A stretch of 7,330 bases of DNA from Blastocatellia bacterium (GTDB lineage: Bacteria; Acidobacteriota; Blastocatellia; Pyrinomonadales; Pyrinomonadaceae). Position numbers and translations under genes: made by a program. How positions within the stretch are numbered: position 1 is the stretch's first letter; every line of letters starts with the position of its first letter. Below are positions 5,428 through 7,330 of the stretch, in pieces. A model generated the notes under the pieces. That model saw only the letters and a program-made list of their open reading frames with translations, ran no database searches and was not told where the DNA came from. Location: contig JACDAY010000300.1 in the NCBI GenBank assembly GCA_013695195.1, forward strand, positions 1 through 7,330, in the 5' to 3' direction.

Positions 5428-5467
5428 GCCGCAGAAAATTTGAGCTACAATTTGTTTAATGTTGAAA

Positions 5468-5499
5468 TCGGTCAAGCGTTTTTTCGGGCGTTTGACCGA
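5468..5499. promoter_or_regulatory. 11-bp dyad directly before the regulator start, candidate operator or hairpin
   Basis: TCGGTCAAGCG at 5468-5478 pairs with CGTTTGACCGA at 5489-5499 (one G-T pair in 11) around the loop TTTTTTCGGG. The right arm ends 2 bp before the ATG at 5502 and would cover the ribosome binding region. No T-tract follows, so it does not look like a terminator for the FecR gene. Binding by the regulator's own Fis-type HTH, or translational masking, are the natural readings; both are inference. Confidence 0.5.
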
Positions 5500-5501
5500 A
5501 A

Positions 5502-6956
5502 ATGTTTATGACGATGGAAAACGCCGGAATAAAATCAAACGCGCCGCGCCTTTCCGAAAAAAGTTCGCCCAAAATTCGCGTCTTAGTTGCTGATGACGAG
5601 CGCGGGGCGCGAATGGCTCTCGAAGCGCCTTTGCGTTTGAGAGGGTTTGAAGTCGTCGCCGTCGCCAGCGGGCAGGTCGCCGTCGAAATCGGGCAAAAAG
5701 ATTTTTTCGACGTTTTGCTGACCGACGTTTATATGCCCGGAATGAACGGTTTGGAAGTCGTGCGGGAATTTCGTCGGTTCAGCCCGGAAACGAAAATTAT
5801 TGTGATGACCGGGCAAGGCTCGATGGAAACGGCGATGCAGGCGGTCGAGCAGGGCGCGTTTGATTTTATCGCCAAACCTTTCGACATCGAAGAAGTTTTG
5901 TCGCTCGTCCGTCGGGCAACCGAACCGCAAAACGCGCCAATCGAAGCGAAGGAAAACGAGCCGGATTTTTCCGCTTCCGGCATCATCGGACACAGCCCGC
6001 AAATCGTGCGCGTTTATAAATTGATTGCTCGCGCGGCGCGAACTAAATCAACCGTTTTAATCGAAGGCGAGACCGGAACGGGAAAAGAATTGGCGGCGCG
6101 GGCGATTCATCAAAACAGCGAACGCGCGGTAAAACCTTTTGTCGCCGTTAATTGCAGCGCGTTAACCGAAACTTTGCTCGAAAGCGAGCTTTTCGGTTAC
6201 GCGAAAGGCAGCTTTACCGGCGCGGGAAGCGACCGCGCCGGATTGTTTGAGAGCGCGAACGGCGGCACGATTTTTCTTGACGAAATCGGCTCGGCGAGTT
6301 TGTCTTTGCAGGCAAGTTTGCTGCGCGTTTTGCAGGAGCAGGAAATCCGGCGCGTCGGCGCGAACGATGCCCGCAAAATTGACGCGCGCGTTATCGCGGC
6401 AAGCAATCAAAATTTAGAAGGTTTAGTAGAAAGCGGCGAGTTTCGCGCCGATTTGTTTTATCGTTTGAGCGTTTTGACCATTCCGATTCCGCCTTTGCGG
6501 ACGCGCGGATGCGAAGACCTCGAACTACTTGTTAATCATCTGCTCAAAAAACACGCGGGCGCGGGCAATGCGCCGCTCAAAATTTCCGAAGAAGCGATTG
6601 AAGTTTTGTCTCGATACGAATGGACGGGAAACGTGCGCGAGCTTGAAAACGCCGTCGAATATGCGATGGCGGTTTGTTCCGGCGACGTGATTACCGTCAG
6701 CGATTTGCCGGAGCGCATCGCGGCAAACGCCGCGCCCGCCGCCAAACAATTTTCACAAAAGCCGATTTCGCTCGCCGACGACCGCCCTACGATTGAAGAA
6801 CTGACGCGGCGTTATGTCAGCATCGTTCTCGCCGAAAACGCGGGCAACAAAACAAAAGCGGCGGAAATTCTCGGCGTCAATCGCCGCACGCTTTATCGTT
6901 ATTTAGATGTGGCGGACGGTGAAATCAATCAGGAAACGCCCGCCGATTCCGCATAA
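5502..6956 (+). CDS. NtrC-family sigma-54-dependent response regulator (REC-AAA+-Fis HTH)
   Basis: A 484-residue cytoplasmic activator that should remodel sigma-54 RNA polymerase using ATP once phosphorylated by a histidine kinase. The REC domain covers about residues 24-140, with acidic DD at 31-32, phosphoacceptor Asp75 (LLTDVYMPGMNG), Thr103 and Lys125 (AKPF). The AAA+ domain covers about 158-395: IIGHSP, Walker A GETGTGKE at 189-196, ELFGYAKGSFTGA with the sigma-54-contact loop as GSFTGA at 236-241 (usual GAFTGA; the key Phe and Thr are kept), Walker B GTIFLDEI at 255-262, FYRLSVLTIPIPPLR, and sensor II WTGNVRELEN. After a linker, a Fis-type HTH lies at about 440-468 (AAEILGVNRRTLYRYL). 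Three in-frame ATGs (5502, 5508, 5514) could start it; no Shine-Dalgarno decides. Its cognate kinase is not in the window. The next gene starts 4 bp after its stop. No -24/-12 (TGGCAC-N5-TTGC) site was found nearby. Confidence 0.95.
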   Translation: MFMTMENAGIKSNAPRLSEKSSPKIRVLVADDERGARMALEAPLRLRGFEVVAVASGQVAVEIGQKDFFDVLLTDVYMPGMNGLEVVREFRRFSPETKIIVMTGQGSMETAMQAVEQGAFDFIAKPFDIEEVLSLVRRATEPQNAPIEAKENEPDFSASGIIGHSPQIVRVYKLIARAARTKSTVLIEGETGTGKELAARAIHQNSERAVKPFVAVNCSALTETLLESELFGYAKGSFTGAGSDRAGLFESANGGTIFLDEIGSASLSLQASLLRVLQEQEIRRVGANDARKIDARVIAASNQNLEGLVESGEFRADLFYRLSVLTIPIPPLRTRGCEDLELLVNHLLKKHAGAGNAPLKISEEAIEVLSRYEWTGNVRELENAVEYAMAVCSGDVITVSDLPERIAANAAPAAKQFSQKPISLADDRPTIEELTRRYVSIVLAENAGNKTKAAEILGVNRRTLYRYLDVADGEINQETPADSA

Positions 6957-6960
6957 ATTT

Positions 6961-7330
6961 ATGCGCCGAACACCGTTAAATTGGCTGAGAATTTTGCTCA
7001 TCTGGCTCGTCAGTTTGACGGCGGTTTTTATCGTTTCCTCTTTTGTTCCTTCGCTCTCGAACGCTTCGATAAATATGCTGTTTCGCTTGCGCGGCGAATT
7101 GCCCGCGCCGGACGACATCGTGATTGTGGCGATTGACGATGCGAGTCTCCAAAAAATCGGCAAATATCCGTGGGCGCGAAGCGTAATTGCCGACGGCTTG
7201 GATAAAATCACGGAAGGCAAACCGAAAGCCGTCGGGATTGACGTGATTTACGCCGAAGAATCCGACGCGGAAGATGACGAAAAACTAGCTCAATCAATCA
7301 GAAAAAACGGGCGCGTCGTTTTGCCGACAC
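6961..7330 (+). CDS. CHASE2-domain membrane sensor protein (N-terminal part)
   Basis: An open frame from the ATG at 6961 to the window end, 123 codons without a stop. Residues about 8-30 are a hydrophobic signal anchor (ILLIWLVSLTAVFIVSSFV). They are followed by the opening of an extracytoplasmic CHASE2 sensory domain: MLFRLRGELPAPDDIVIVAI, DDASLQKIGKYPWAR, AVGIDVIYAEES and the start of a second strand block, RVVLPT. CHASE2 proteins usually continue for 250-300 residues of sensor, then three membrane helices and a cytoplasmic output (adenylate/guanylate cyclase, histidine kinase or Ser/Thr kinase). The output lies beyond the edge, so I cannot tell which. It starts 4 bp after the sigma-54 regulator's stop, with no clear Shine-Dalgarno, which implies translational coupling. 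If the output is a kinase it would be the natural partner of the regulator. The ligand is unknown. Confidence 0.85.
   Translation, partial: MRRTPLNWLRILLIWLVSLTAVFIVSSFVPSLSNASINMLFRLRGELPAPDDIVIVAIDDASLQKIGKYPWARSVIADGLDKITEGKPKAVGIDVIYAEESDAEDDEKLAQSIRKNGRVVLPT

Noticed and set aside
5468..5499. Intrinsic terminator for the FecR gene
   Set aside because: The stem is good but the T run is in the loop, not after the stem, on either strand. The regulator start follows at once.
6961..7330. Assigning the CHASE2 protein as a histidine kinase or adenylate cyclase
   Set aside because: Only the anchor and the beginning of the sensor domain are in view; the output domain is outside the window.

Overview
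The window looks like chromosome from a Gram-negative-type bacterium, most likely an Acidobacteriota of the Blastocatellia/Pyrinomonadaceae kind. That placement is inference. It rests on a small secreted beta-rich protein of a type I associate with those genomes, on the FecR / sigma-54 regulator / CHASE2 cluster, and on an AACTATNNACT-like short repeat between genes. No rRNA or intact tRNA is present to settle it.

Left part (1-1903, minus strand): a housekeeping pair. A bifunctional NAD(P)HX epimerase/dehydratase gene (nnr) is followed 75 bp downstream by the start of tsaE, which runs off the left edge. A 440-bp gap without genes (1904-2343) leads to a small plus-strand gene for a secreted protein of unknown function (2344-2862).

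Middle part (3002-4547): this looks like the edge of an old genomic island. At 3002-3044, on the minus strand, is the 3' portion of a tRNA, from the anticodon loop (CTT, so probably tRNA-Lys) through the T arm to the discriminator base, with no 5' half. That is the usual leftover of integration into a tRNA gene, and its cut side faces right. Immediately right of it is a type II toxin-antitoxin operon: an Xre/MbcA/ParS-type antitoxin (3198-3698) and a RES-domain NAD-degrading toxin that overlaps it (3695-4180). The antitoxin is intact. The toxin carries two compensating single-base frameshifts that I can place by reading the family motifs across frames. A further small gene (4290-4477) is also frameshifted, and the region ends in a 95-bp imperfect palindrome (4453-4547).

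Right part (4630-7330, plus strand): an intact, tightly packed signalling cluster. It encodes a secreted FecR-domain protein with a Gly/Asn/Pro-rich tail, an NtrC-type response regulator with REC, AAA+ and Fis-type HTH domains, and, 4 bp later, the N-terminus of a CHASE2-domain membrane protein that runs off the right edge. A strong 11-bp dyad sits directly before the regulator start. Codon choice here (AAA for Lys, TTG for Leu, GCG for Ala) differs visibly from nnr, which fits a different origin for the two halves, although the sample is small.

The points most worth following are the tRNA-fragment attachment site beside the decayed toxin-antitoxin block, and the FecR / sigma-54 regulator / CHASE2 cluster whose input, partner kinase and target promoters are not in view.
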